The position numbers and the translations under genes are program-made. A DNA stretch of 64,000 bases from Phyto melanocephala (Eukaryota > Arthropoda > Insecta > Diptera > Rhinophoridae), in the NCBI GenBank assembly GCA_941918925.1, contig OW799234.1, positions 114,613,128-114,677,127 of the forward strand, written 5' to 3'. The notes beneath the pieces are model-generated. The model did not search any database. It saw only the letters and a program-made list of their open reading frames with translations, and was not told where the DNA came from. Below are positions 24,172 to 36,168 of the stretch, piece after piece (the first letter of the stretch is position 1; every line of letters starts with the position of its first letter).

Positions 24172-24969
24172 CATGTAAGAGTGCTATATTCGGCCGTGCC
24201 GAATCTTATATACCCTTCACAACGTGCAGTCATGCAATAACAATAGTTTGTATTACCATTCATCTCATATGAAATACGTACATACATATAAAAAACATAC
24301 ATTTATAAAAACATCCCATTGTAAAATTAAAAATTAACGTATGTATGTAAAAAAAACATTAAAAAAAAAAATAAAATAAAATTCAAAAAAAATAATTTAA
24401 AAAAATAAAATAATAAAAGAAAATAAAATTATAATATAAATAATAAATATAAAATAAAAATAAAAAAAATTAAAAGAAAATTATATAAACAAAATTAAAA
24501 AAACAAAATATAAATAATATTTAAAATTAAAAATTAAAAAAATATTATAAAAGAAATTTTTTTGGCTCAGCTGGGATTCGATCCCACGTTTTCTTTAACC
24601 AGTATATCACGTTTGTATGTATGTGTGTTGTTGTTGTATGTTGTTGTTGCGTTAAAAAAAACGAAGTGGCCGTGGTCTTTTGTTCATATCTCAGTTGTTT
24701 ATGTAACGATTTTTCTGATTTTCAATACCGATCTATTCCTGAATATTTCTGATATTTTAATACCTCACCCGGGTCCAGGCGATGTCGGGGGGCTTCAAAA
24801 ATTTGATTTCAACATACACACGGATAGTCTGAAAGAGCTTAATCGACTCCCCTATTTATAAGCTTTCAGAAAATATATATTTAATGGGGTCGGAAATGAA
24901 AAGTGTAGAAATTTCACACGACAAACCTGACAAATCTATTTATACCCTTTTTCACTGTGTGAAGGGTAT
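24172..24969 (-). mobile_element. family H repeat, copy 2
   Basis: Reverse orientation. It starts at the 3' terminus (CATGTAAGAGTGC, a variant of CAAGTAAC) with hairpin ATTCGGCCGTGCCGAAT and ends at GTGAAGGGTAT. An A-rich low-complexity core (24350-24560) separates the 3' module from the GGCTCAGCTGGGATTCGAT module. More diverged than copies 3-11. Confidence 0.7.
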
Positions 24970-26270
24970 AATAGTCAAAATTTTAATAAATTATAAAATT
25001 TAACAATTTTTAATAAATAAAATTGGTGAATTCAAAAGGTGTTTTCAAAATCTTAAAAATGGTTAAACAATTTTACCATAAACAATACTTTTTATTTATT
25101 TTACATTTTTTAGGACTTCTTGTAAATACCGCATATATAAATTAACATTTTTAATAAAATACAACATTTAATAAAAAGTATATAAAAAAAAAATTTTAAT
25201 AAATGTTTTTAAAAATTTTCTGTTAAAAAGAATATCCGGATTTCATTATCTGACGGGTACAATATTCATATTAATTTTTGTAAAAACAAAGCAATCTAAC
25301 ATCAAATGCTGAGGGAAAAAGAAAATAATTATAAATTTATATGTGGCGAAAAGGAATAACTGTTTAAGTCGACATAAATTAAAACTGAGATATAATAACA
25401 CTATTGCAATTTAAAACTATCCTTAGGCGAATTTTTAAAAATTTTAGACAAATTTACAGGAAGTTATAGCGTAAAAGCTGATTGTCTTAATGAACAATAT
25501 TATTTTAAAAATAATAATTTATTTTACCTTATAATTTTAACTTATACGAAAACCGATATGCTCTTACAGCACGGAATTCATATAATAGTATCAATTTATA
25601 AAAATCAACTTAACAATTCAAAAGCGCCTTTCTGAAAAACTTCAATAACAGACATAAGCAGTTTTTCCTTATCGCCACAGACATATTATTGTTTAAAAAT
25701 TTTGTTTTCTTTTTCATTCAAATGATTATTTGCAACATATTTCCGTTTTTTTATAACAATGTCGAAAAGGTATCCGTATATGGAAATGACCTGCTCCGCT
25801 ATCTCCAATACATGTATATTGAAATTGCAATTATTTATTTTTTTAAGCCGTTTTAGATTTAACGACTTCATTCTTTGCCATATCTCTAAGGATTAGTTTG
25901 TTATTTAGCAGCCCTTTTTTAATTTTTGGACTCATTTCTAACAGAATATAAAATTTTTTTTATGAAATTGCTCTTTCATTTTGTATCAGCAAGAAAAATA
26001 ATTGTTTATAAAAATGTTTTTTAATAAATTCATTAGATTTTGCAAATGTAATATATGGCAACACTATCTATAAGTATGTAGTATTGTATCGTTGATGTAT
26101 GTACAAATATATGTAGATTTAGTAATTAAATAAGTATTATATAAAAGTATGCCTTTTTTAAATTTAATAAAATAACAATTAAGTGTTGACAGTTATTGTT
26201 TTTTGTTTTATTATTATTAATTAAAAAAAAAACTATATTAAAATTATTATGTTTTAAAGCAAATAACATA
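24970..26270. other. AT-rich sequence, no gene seen
   Basis: No recognised features. The short minus-strand ORF near 25690-25870 has no family resemblance. Confidence 0.4.
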
Positions 26271-27063
26271 TGAGCATTTCCATATCATCGTACGTGACAT
26301 TTGTACTCCTATAAATTGGAGTAATTTTTGCAAAAGAATAACTGAAACAAGAGTAGATCTTTAGGTTTCATTCAAAGGGTACTTTATTAAAAAGAAAAAA
26401 TTAATTATATTCGAATCATTGTTGTCTAAAATATCCAGAAAAATAAGAATATATCGTACGTGACATAAAACAGAAGTGATTTTGTGGTATATATGGAAAC
26501 ATAAAAAAATTTGCGAATCTTGGGAGGTATTTTTTTTCTTTTTTTAATTTCTTGCACTAATTGAAAACAATCTTTAAATGATTTTATAATAAATTCTATT
26601 AAATATCGTTTGTGACATATCGTACGTGACAGATTTTCAGATTTTTCTCTAATAGTATTTTTAGTTAATAAAATGTATATTATGTTAAGAAAAAAAGTTG
26701 AATTCTAAATTAACTAACATCCAAGGGAAATAAAAAAAAATACCGCTAATTGGACTTTATATTTTCTTTTTTCTTATGGATCTTGTTAATTTTTGTTACC
26801 TAATTTTTAAGGAATATTTACAATTACAATTTATTTTTACAATTTAGTCGTAAAAAAAATAATTTATTGCAATTCTTTAAAATAAGTCAAAGAGATAATC
26901 AGATTAAACTCTTGTTATTGGTTTTAAAATAATTTAATAAGCTCTTAATACCTTCGCATAGTAAAATTTGAGTGTGTTTTTTTTTATCAATAAGCTTATA
27001 TTGAAAAGCTTTCAAGAATTTTTATTTTTACAGTCGTGGTTGACATATTCATGGAAATGCCCA
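26271..27063. mobile_element. family Z TIR element, copy 3 (793 bp)
   Basis: Ends TGAGCATTTCCAT / ATGGAAATGCCCA are flanked by TA. It is shorter than copy 2 because of internal deletions, including the segment with the fourth TACGTGACA motif. Confidence 0.85.
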
Positions 27064-27732
27064 TATGTACATATGTGTATTGTATAAACAAAAGCCGTTT
27101 GCAGAATTATACCGATTGTATTATCTCAATATATAGTATATCGTTATATGTATAGTATATTTTCATTTAATTTTCATTTCATTGCAAATATTAAATTGAT
27201 AAACTAATAAATGAAAGTAAAAGTTTGCAAATTAAATAATATGTGACATTATTCTATTATTCTCTAAAATTGCAAAGTGTGCGCAAAAATTAAATATAGC
27301 AAAAGCATTTTTTAATATATTTTTTAGTGAGCCTAACGTTTATTGATAAGAATAAAAAAAAATAAACTTGACATTGATTGAAATTTTAAAAATCTGTTGA
27401 TTTTAATTTACTTAAGAGCTGCGCAAAATTTTCCTAATGTTGTTTTCTATTTAAAAAGAGAAAAAAAATTTTATAAGTGTTTTCTCAGTACATGTGAACT
27501 TATTTTGTTTCAAAACATTAAAAGCTAGTCCTTAAGGCTATAATACACGGCATGTTTTTTACATCTGACTTTAAAATTTGTGAGACATATGTAAATCTAC
27601 ATGTCTGTCAAAATTGTACTTTTACGCTGACTGCTTTGCAGCAGCAGATATTTCTGCCAACGGCTGATGTCACATGTTTTGACAGAAGAAAATAGAGCGC
27701 ACTCTAATTAAAATTTTGTCAGATGTCTCAAC

Positions 27733-27860
27733 TAGGGTGATCGATTATTCGACATTTTTAAGAAACCGGTTTTCAAATAGTTTGAAATTTAGTAATTAAA
27801 AAAACCGGTTGCTTTTTTGAAAATTTAGAAAAAACCGGTTAACCGGTCGAATACATAAAA
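27733..27860. mobile_element. hAT-like terminal fragment
   Basis: Begins TAGGGTGATCGATTATTCG, like a hAT end. It is followed by three or four AACCGGTT palindromes at 27770-27850, the kind of subterminal iteration seen in the 8909 element but with a different motif. I found no matching opposite end, so this is a partial element at best. Confidence 0.45.
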
Positions 27861-28191
27861 TATAAGTCTTTCTTATACCCATGACAGAGATACATATAAA
27901 GGTAAAAACTAGTTTGTTTTATGGTTTAATTTCATTTTAAGTTGACACAAATTCAATGGCATTATTATAAAATGCCGTTATTAAAAATAAAGATGTTAAA
28001 GGACAGACACTTTTTACCTAAAAGTGACGAAAAGTTAAGTTTATGCTTCAATTATTTTTAACTTTTAAGGTTTATTTCAATGTTGTTTTAATTCAGTTTG
28101 GTTCTATTTTTTAATGTTTTAACCTTAAACATGTGTTTCTGAAACTATGTATTTATCTAAAATTTTAAATTTAATAAGATTGCTTGTAATA

Positions 28192-29359
28192 CTACATTTA
28201 CACCTGAGTGAAATCTAGGAGATTTGATTTAAAATCTTTATTAAAATCTATACCGATTATACCATTTTTTTACATTTTCCAAGATTTCGTTTTCAAAACA
28301 ATATATTTATTTACAAGGTGGTCTGAGAGGCTCTCTATGCTCTATTTCTCAAAAATTCAAACTCGATATAAAAACAAGTAACAGTGCTATATTCGGCCGT
28401 GCCGAATCTTATATACCCTTCACAACGTGTAGTCATGCAATAACAATTGTTTTTATCACCATTCATCCCATATAAAATACGTGCATACGTACACGTTAGA
28501 ATAAATGTGGCATCGAATCCCAGCTGAGCCAAAAAAATTTTATTTTATTTTATTTAATATATTATTTATATTTTATTACTTTTTTTTATATTTTTTTTAA
28601 ATTTTTTTAGAAAAATTTTTAAAAAATTTTTTAAAATTTTTTTTAAATTTTTTTTTGTAGTTTTTTTTATTATTTTTTTCTTATTTTTAATATTTTTTTT
28701 TTGTAATTTTTTTTGTTTGGTATGTTTTTTATATGTATCTATGTATGTATGTTGTTGTTGTAATTGTGAAAAAAACGAGGTGGTCGTGGTTTTTTGCTCA
28801 TATCTCAGAAAGTTATGGGGCGATTGTGCTGAATTTCAATAGCGATTCATTCCTGGATATTTCCAAGAGATTGATACCATATACAGATCTGAGGAACATA
28901 TAGTTGCTTCTAAAAGTTGATTTCAACCAACACACGGACAGACGGGCAGACGGACAGACGGTCAGGGCTTAATCGACTCCTCTATTCATAAGCTTTCAGA
29001 AAATATATACTTTATGGGGTCGGAAATGAAAATTGCAGAAATTACAAACGGAATGACAAAGCTATATATACCCTTGTGCACCACAGGTGAAGGGTATAAA
29101 AATGTTAACAATAAAGTACTTGTGCAATTGCAACCACCTTATATATTATGATTAAATTTTTATTTATGCAGCGTTGTATATCTTATTACAATTTATTAAA
29201 AACCACAGTTGCATCACGAAGTAGTACTAGATTTTAAGTAGATTCTGCTAAAGTCTAGTGGCGAAGTAGATTTCGTTTTGCATGGGAAATCTGGTAGAAA
29301 TGAACAAGATTTCGATCAAAATCCCTCAAGTAGTAGATTTTGTGTAGGTGTAAATGTAG
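28192..29359. mobile_element. family R MITE, copy 1, split by family H copy 3
   Basis: Ends CTACATTTACACCTG and AGGTGTAAATGTAG with TA on both sides. Removing the 723-bp insert at 28375-29097 leaves 445 bp, the same length as the intact inverted sister at 56978-57422, with clear similarity along the whole length. Confidence 0.9.
28375..29097 (-). mobile_element. family H repeat, copy 3 (723 bp), with known empty site
   Basis: Reverse orientation: CAAGTAACAGTGC, hairpin ATTCGGCCGTGCCGAAT, tRNA-box-like GGCTCAGCTGG module, T-rich core, then CAGACGG repeats, TTATGGGGTCGG and GTGAAGGGTAT. The host MITE without the insert reads ATATAAAAAATGTAAAC at this point. The element therefore entered an A-run, and no target duplication is evident beyond A residues. 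Confidence 0.85.
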
Positions 29360-29361
29360 TA

Positions 29362-31189
29362 TAAGCTATGATATGATATGAATATTATATAATCTTTTAT
29401 TGTAAAAATTATTAGACGCCATAATAAAATGTTTTCTAATTTTCGCTGTCACAAAAACTGAACGACATCTAAAGACCATACAATCAATGGGTATTAAGGT
29501 TACTTAAATTAAGCATTTATTAAAAGAAAGTACTTATTTCAGTGCCCATTTGTAAGCGAGCTTCCAATGACATCGCAGTGTTGAAATAATGGGTTTAAAT
29601 TATATTTTGTGAGTAGTGAAGAACTTGTATTTTAGAACTTTTAATTTATTATTTTGTAATAAGAGTTTTTGCTTTTAATTTATAAAAAAAAATCATAATT
29701 TTTTTTGATAATGTTAAAGCAAATACATTTTCAACTTTTTTTTCAGTGCAACAAACTTTTATTTAATAAAATTTTATTAAAAACAAAACGTTATAATTAA
29801 AAAATATTAAATACGTTCATATGTTTAAACAAATGTGTAGAGAAAAAAACATATAAAATGTGCAATAATATAGCCGGCGTCAATGTCAGTCATGGTCATC
29901 ACAACAACAACAACAAATTCAATAATTAAAAAAATATATATATTATCAGGGTGATTATTTAAATTTTTAAATCGCATTAATACCATTAAGTATTTATATA
30001 TTTTTTAAATGTATTTTTTAACTATTTTTTTTAGCATGAAACAATTAACAAATAATACAATTACAAATACATATAAAAAAAACAAAAACACGTGTAATAA
30101 TTTGTTTTGTGATAATAAAAATATAAAAATATATATAAAATTTGTTAGAACAATTTGAATAAATGGTTTTTTTTAATTATTTACTTTGCAATTTAAAATA
30201 GATCCATGTATAACAATAAGAAGAATCATAAGAAATGAAAAATAAATTACATAGATTGATGAAAAAAGCCATTAATTAATAGCCATTTGTCAAAGTGTAT
30301 TTTTATTTAAAAGGTGAGATTAAATCAAATATTTATCTTTTATATGTTTACATTTTGGCAGTGTTGTCAACTTGGTGCTTTTAGCACAGTTTTTAGTTTA
30401 AATTTTTAAGACTTCAATTTAAAAGGGAGAAAATAAATTAGTTGCATAATAATGATATACATATAAATGTATGTATGTATATGTGGCCTTTTGACAAAAT
30501 AATTAAGTTTAGATAAGAAATGTTTCTTAATCATAAAAGTAAGATTTTAAAAACTCTTTTGATCGGCATTGCTCTATTTGAAATACATTAAGAGATATCA
30601 CGTATTAAAAAGAGTTAAATACATTAATTATTTTTTTAACCCATTGTTGTTTCTGTGCTTTCCTGAAAAACTTGAAAATTTAATTAGGTCTTTTATCAAA
30701 AGTCGTCGGTGGACAAAATTAGTTAATACAGATTCGCGTCTTGCCTCGAGCTATAGAATAATATATATCACAATAAAAATAATCAACTTTTGTCATTTGT
30801 TGTGTATTTTTTTGCTCTCCTGGGATGTATGAAAATTCGAAATAAGTTCACAGATATAAAATCAAGCCTATGTCAAAACGGAGTCATACAGACTCTACTT
30901 GACTGTTTGCGTGCAGCGAACTACCACGTTAACAAACTCAAGCATAAAAAAAATTAGTTTGAACCAAGGTATATTTAAAAAGGTAGCCTCAATTCATCAG
31001 CTGCTATTTCCATTTGTCAAAATGTTATACATTCTCTTTCTTCTCCTATAATTTACAATTGTCAAACTTCATATAAAAAAATTTATCGAAAAATACTCTC
31101 CGAAAGGTTATTACCTTAAATAATTACACCATGGTTTAAGTCAAATCTTTTATTTAATGCAAGTTTGACATTTAACAGTGAAAAAAGCA
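29362..31189. other. AT-rich sequence with one duplicated island
   Basis: Only the 30869-30945 island stands out. Short ORFs near 30570-30830 have no domain. Confidence 0.4.
30869..30945. repeat. inverted partner of the 3187-3262 island
   Basis: On the reverse strand it matches GTTAAC(A/G)TGGTAGTTCGC, TGCACGCAAACAGTCAAGT and CCGTTTTGAC of the 3.2-kb copy, with a short insertion between the last two blocks. Confidence 0.65.
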
Positions 31190-31236
31190 GAGGCAGTCGT
31201 GTTTATTTGCATATATACATATGATGTCAGAAAGTT

Positions 31237-33658
31237 TTTTTTTTATTTATTTATTTATTTAATTTATTGTCTATAGATAATAATCCTTACAGACTAAAGT
31301 ATGTAAAATAACAAAACAAAATTCAGGTTATATATAAAATAATATTCTATAATAATTCAACGATTTAAATATAAAATGATATTTCTTTTAACAATTTATT
31401 TACTTTCATTGAGGCCAATAAGGTGATAATAATTATTAAAGTTTTCACATATACGACGAAGAGGATCATTATTAGCATAGTTGGTTCTATAGTATTTTAA
31501 GTTAATAAAACGGAAATTTCGAGTTGGTCTGGTTGGAACATTAAAAGATATTTTACTTAGCAGGAATTCTGAGTCGATATCGCCTTGAATTAGGCCCAGC
31601 ACAAAAGAAAAACTCAGCATTGAACGACGACTTTTTAAAGTTGGTAATTTTATAAGACAGAGTCTGCTTTCGTATGACGGTAGTAAAAACGAATTCCATC
31701 CAAGGCCACGAAGACAAAATATTAAAAACTTCTTTTGTACAGACTCGATACTATCAATATGAATATTATAGCAAGGATCCCAAATAATCGATCCATATTC
31801 AAGAATAGGTCGAACTAACGATGAATATAATTGTTTCGTAATATAAGGATCTAGAAATTCCTTGCACCACCTCTTCATAAATCCAAGTACACCATTTGCT
31901 TTGTTAACAATTAAAGAAATATGGTCACGAAAATTTAATTGGTGATCAAGCAAAATACCAAGATCAAGAAAATTCAGAACTTTATCAAGTTTACACTCAT
32001 TTATGCAATAAAATAAATCCAATTTCTTAATTCTGAAAAAGGACATATGCTTACATTTTTTTATATTCAGCTCCATTAAGTTGATTTCACACCAATTTAC
32101 CAATTTGCCAATATCAGATTGAAGGAAAAGTTGATCTTCGGGATTATTAGAAGAACGAAAAATTTTGACATCATCGGCATACATCAAAACTTTAGAGTGC
32201 TGAATAACTGAAGGTAGATCGTTTATGAATAAGGTAAATAAAATAGGACCAAGGTGGCTACCTTGCGGAACACCAGAAGGAACTTTGATAGCATTAGACG
32301 TAGCACTTCCATACTTAACTTGTTGAGTTCTTAAAGACAAGTATGATCTTAACCATTTTATTGTCATATCCGTAAATCCCATTAATGACAATTTGTTAAG
32401 CAAGAGATCATGGTTTACCTTATCAAAAGCTTTACTAAAATCTGTGTAGATAGCATCAGTTTGCATATTATTTATAAAACCATCATTTATTGTAGTAGTT
32501 AGCTCCAAAATATTAGTCGTTGTAGAGCGATGTTTACAAAAACCATGTTGGCACGGTGACAAAATCGAAGAAATTTGATAGTATAAATTATCAGTTAAAA
32601 TTTTTTCAAAAAGTTTGGGAATATCACTCAGCTTAGCAATGCCACGATAATTTGATATCTCAATTTTGCTTCCATTTTTAAACAACGGAATTATATACGA
32701 TAATTTCCAAATCAATGGTACGTATCCTAATTTAATGGATTTGTTAAAGATAGCAGTAAGCGGGTAACATAAATTTTCTGCACAATTTTGTAGAACGCAA
32801 TTTGGTATTTCATCTGGACCAGCATTAAACGAATTATTTAGTGATAATAAATTTGAAAGAGTCGTTTTATAAGTAATAAAAGAGAATTGTATACCAGATG
32901 ATTGAGGTATATTAAATGGGTAAGATGTTATGTTATTATATACTTTTTTAGAGTAAGTAGTTGAAAAAAAATCAGCAAACAAATTGGAAATAGAAACGTC
33001 ATCATCAGCGTCATTTGATCCATATTTATAGTATTTAGGATTAACGGACGATCGACGTTTAGAGTTCACAAATTTATAAAACGATTTAGGATTTGATCTC
33101 ATTTTCGACTTCATACGGATTATATAGTTGTCGTATGCAGATTTATTTGCCAAATTGTAGTAAGAACGAGCAATACAGTATTTGGTATATTCTACAGATG
33201 ATCCGGTCCTTTTATATTTCTTATATAACTTGTTTTTCCTGTTTTTAATAGTTCGGAGATACTTATTATTCCAGGGTGGCCCAATATTGTTGTTTCTAAT
33301 TGTAATTCTTGGGACAGTTTCAGAAATGCAGCGGCGTAATGTTGAATAGAAGAGAGAAACAACATCATCTAAGTTTTCGATAGAGATTATACTATCCCAG
33401 TTAACGTTTGATAGCAAAGAGTTAAGCCTCTGATGGTTTGCACGAGAAAAGCAAAAAACTTTATGGGGTTTAATTTTGTTAGGAAGTAAAACAGGTAAGC
33501 TTAATAAATTAAATATTTCCAATTTTAATGTAGGATGATAACGATCTTCAGGGTAAGTAACGGGAAGTGTTTTATGTAAAAATATATCCATCGGCTGGTT
33601 GACAAATGCAAGATCAAGAAGTTTTCCATTAATATTGTTTTCATAGTTAATTTGAAAT
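31237..33658 (-). mobile_element. 5'-truncated non-LTR retrotransposon (Jockey/CR1-like)
   Basis: The 3' end (low coordinate) shows CTATAGACAATAAATT, then a TAAA-repeat and A-run tail at about 31237-31265. The 5' end stops inside the endonuclease domain at about 33658, where flanking repeat sequence resumes. The flanks share AGTT, possibly within a longer imperfect duplication. Truncation plus tail are typical of target-primed reverse transcription. Confidence 0.9.
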
Positions 33659-33660
33659 AG
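31396..33660 (-). CDS. LINE ORF2: endonuclease end, reverse transcriptase, C-terminal domain
   Basis: The frame is open from the truncation point: NGKLLDLAFVN, then YPEDRYHPTLKLEI, gives the last part of an exonuclease-endonuclease-phosphatase domain upstream of the first Met codon (33589-33591). Counting from that Met, reverse transcriptase motifs are NYRGIAKLSDIPKLFEK (314-330), YTDFSKAFDKVNHDLL (382-397, first Asp), SGVPQGSHLGP (439-449) and YADD (471-474). The remaining 250 residues match the C-terminal region of Jockey/CR1-type ORF2. There are no internal stops over 731 codons, so the insertion is recent. Lacking most of the endonuclease and ORF1, it cannot move by itself. Exact clade is not decided. 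Confidence 0.92.
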   Translation of the reverse strand, partial: LFQINYENNINGKLLDLAFVNQPMDIFLHKTLPVTYPEDRYHPTLKLEIFNLLSLPVLLPNKIKPHKVFCFSRANHQRLNSLLSNVNWDSIISIENLDDVVSLFYSTLRRCISETVPRITIRNNNIGPPWNNKYLRTIKNRKNKLYKKYKRTGSSVEYTKYCIARSYYNLANKSAYDNYIIRMKSKMRSNPKSFYKFVNSKRRSSVNPKYYKYGSNDADDDVSISNLFADFFSTTYSKKVYNNITSYPFNIPQSSGIQFSFITYKTTLSNLLSLNNSFNAGPDEIPNCVLQNCAENLCYPLTAIFNKSIKLGYVPLIWKLSYIIPLFKNGSKIEISNYRGIAKLSDIPKLFEKILTDNLYYQISSILSPCQHGFCKHRSTTTNILELTTTINDGFINNMQTDAIYTDFSKAFDKVNHDLLLNKLSLMGFTDMTIKWLRSYLSLRTQQVKYGSATSNAIKVPSGVPQGSHLGPILFTLFINDLPSVIQHSKVLMYADDVKIFRSSNNPEDQLFLQSDIGKLVNWCEINLMELNIKKCKHMSFFRIKKLDLFYCINECKLDKVLNFLDLGILLDHQLNFRDHISLIVNKANGVLGFMKRWCKEFLDPYITKQLYSSLVRPILEYGSIIWDPCYNIHIDSIESVQKKFLIFCLRGLGWNSFLLPSYESRLCLIKLPTLKSRRSMLSFSFVLGLIQGDIDSEFLLSKISFNVPTRPTRNFRFINLKYYRTNYANNDPLRRICENFNNYYHLIGLNESK

Positions 33661-33840
33661 TTACGGGGTCATTGTGTTGATTTTCAATAACGAATTCATT
33701 CACGAATACATACTTCCAAAAGACTGATACCATATACATGTGTGTGCAACACGTTGGACAGACGGACATTACCCAATCGACTTCTCCAATCATAAAATTT
33801 ATACCTAATGCTGTCGGAAATTAATATTGTGGAAATTACA

Positions 33841-34687
33841 AACGAAATGAAAGGCAAATGTATAAATAAAATCTAAAATCTGAAACACGGTGCTTTTTTA
33901 GTTGCATTTTTTTAAGTCGGTTCAAGAGATTTTTAATAACACTTTAGAGTTGACAACTCCTTATTTCAGCTATTTCATAGTTGTTGACCTTGGTACAATT
34001 ACAACAAAACTAATGTTAGTATTGAAAAAAAAATTTTTTTTCTTTAATACGTAATAACCGAAATCTACATAAATTAAATACATATTAAAATAAAAAGATA
34101 AGAAAAAGTGTTAAAAAGGTAAATTTAAATTAGGACAGTTATGGCTTTTTAGAAAGTATATAAAATAAAGTTTTGCACTGATTAAGTCGAATGTTTGTTC
34201 GGAATGTATACATCTAAGAAGCTCTCAATGTAATAGAGAAATATAAACCGGATGATGGTTTTCTATTTTTGGAAAAATTTTTAAGGTTAGACTTTGTGTA
34301 GATATTGGTTTTGTGGGACAAGCTAACGAATAAAGGTCATTGTGTACTAATTTATATTAAAATATACATTTAACATGGATTTAAAGTTTATTAAACATTT
34401 TGAAGCCTAAATTATGTAAAAAAAAACACCATGAGGTTGTACTAAAGCATAATTCGCTATATGTTAAATTTTTTTTGTTATGTATCTATCATCTATCATT
34501 TATATATGTGCGTATATACATGTATTTTGAAATTTTGTGATGACAAGAAAATCTAATTTTTTGTCTATATTATCTTTTAAACTTTTCCATTTACCGTTTA
34601 CAAAAAAAAAAAAAACAAAAATTACTGGAAGTGTATACATACATGCACACCTTTAAATTAAAAACTTAGGCATTAATTTTTGTTTTT
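33841..34687. other. AT-rich sequence, no gene seen
   Basis: No recognised features. Confidence 0.4.
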
Positions 34688-35540
34688 ATACCCACCACCA
34701 AAAAAATGGTGTGGGGGTTTAATCGTTTTGTCATTCCGTTTGTAACACATCGAAATATCCATTTTTGACCCCATAAAGTATATATTTTCTGAGTCCTGGT
34801 TTTATTTTAGGACGATCTGGCTATGTTCGTCCGTCTGTTAAAGGCACGATAAAGCTCTAACCGAAAAAGTTAGGGGAATCAAATTTGACAGAATATTTCA
34901 TTTACACAAGGTTTGTTTAGTATTGAAAATTAATCAGTCCTTATTATAGCGAATAAAATGCGATTGTGTCTAAACGCATTGACGTAGAGCAATAAAACTT
35001 CGCAAGTATATTTCCTGAGTAAAAACAAAACTTCCCTGACAACAGCTCAAATCTATACATTACGAAGGAGTCATAGATAAAAATGTACAAACATTTATAC
35101 CGCACAGTGTCTTTTTCGGTGTATTTAAAATTTAAAACGAAATAAAACTGACAAGACTAGTAATAACTGAAAATTAAGGTGACACGCCCACTTTAACGCC
35201 CACCTCGCATATAACGCTTTATTTTCAATTCATATAATTTCTCTTTGGACAAAGTTTTTGAAAGAATAAAGGACTCTATATTGAAATATTTAAGTTGATT
35301 TTATAATTAGAAACTACTTTGACACGCATACTTCAACGTCCACTTCTCACATAATTTTACTCTTAATGAAATTTAAAAGCTTATAAAACCGACAGAATAA
35401 GATGAAATTTTGCATATATATCTTCCTGGTCAATGTTATTACAATGCGATATCATGGAGGTAACACGCCCACTTTAACGCTCAACTTCCCTATAACCCTT
35501 TATCTTAAATGCACAAAAATTTCTAAAAAATTAAATTTGT
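34688..35540 (+). mobile_element. family B repeat (TATACCCACCACC), copy 1
   Basis: Begins after a T-run with ATACCCACCACCAAAAAAAT that folds back on GGTGTGGG. It shares CATTCCGTTTGTAACACATC, GACCCCATAAAGTATATAT and CACGCCC...AACGCCCACCTC with 63309-64000. The CACGCCCACTTTAACGC(C/T) phrase recurs three times (about 35170, 35325, 35465). The 5' end resembles family H; the right limit is uncertain. Confidence 0.65.
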
Positions 35541-36165
35541 AATGGATTTGGCTGCCAGGAGACACTTATTTATCTTTGTTTCATCCAAAAACTTTCTTAC
35601 TTTACGATTATGTTGAGACAACGTTGGTTAATAAAAGCCACTAAAACATACATATCTCACAGATTTATGCAAAGTTTTTCAAGGCATCTTTTCTAAGTTA
35701 ATGTTTTATAAATAAAGGTTTTTTGGAATGCGAACTACTTTAAAATGGCAATTTTTTTTCTGATTTAAAAGCTCTCGGTTGATCGACATTTCATAAAGTA
35801 TTAACTTAAGCGAAAGAAACGTTTGTCATATTTTCTGGGAATTGTTAAGATCTTCATACATCTACTCTTTTAAATGGAACCGAAATTAAAAAATTAATAT
35901 CGGGTTTAAATTTTCACATATCCGAGGTAAGTATGTATTTTAGTAAACGGTGATAATAAAAGTGCACTTTAGCTAAAGTTTCAGTGAAGTTTTTTAAAAT
36001 TCGTATATAAGGAATAATACGGAGAATATCGTCCTTTTTTTAATAGAGCAAATTGAGGAAGTTTTCATGTGTCACTAGGTTACGAAAAATTTCTTTATTA
36101 AAGAGCATATACATATATTTTATATATAAAAAATAAAAAAAAAAATTTAATATGGTTATTAACAC
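35541..36165. other. AT-rich sequence, no gene seen
   Basis: May include the unrecognised right part of the family B copy. Confidence 0.35.
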
Positions 36166-36168
36166 TTA

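Larger units (their letters stand above)
31190..33840 (-). mobile_element. diverged family H-like repeat, split by a LINE
   Basis: The left part (31190-31236, GGCAGTCGTGTTTATTTGC ... TCAGAAAGTT) and right part (33659-33840, AGTTACGGGGTCATTGTG ... ATTACAAACGAAATG) align collinearly with family H sequence such as 28790-29060. The LINE at 31237-33658 interrupts it at the AAAGTTA(T/C)GGGG position. Confidence 0.75.

Noticed and set aside
24563..24595. tRNA-like A- and B-box sequence considered as a tRNA gene
   Set aside because: The two boxes are adjacent, with no room for anticodon or variable arms, and they recur only within family H.
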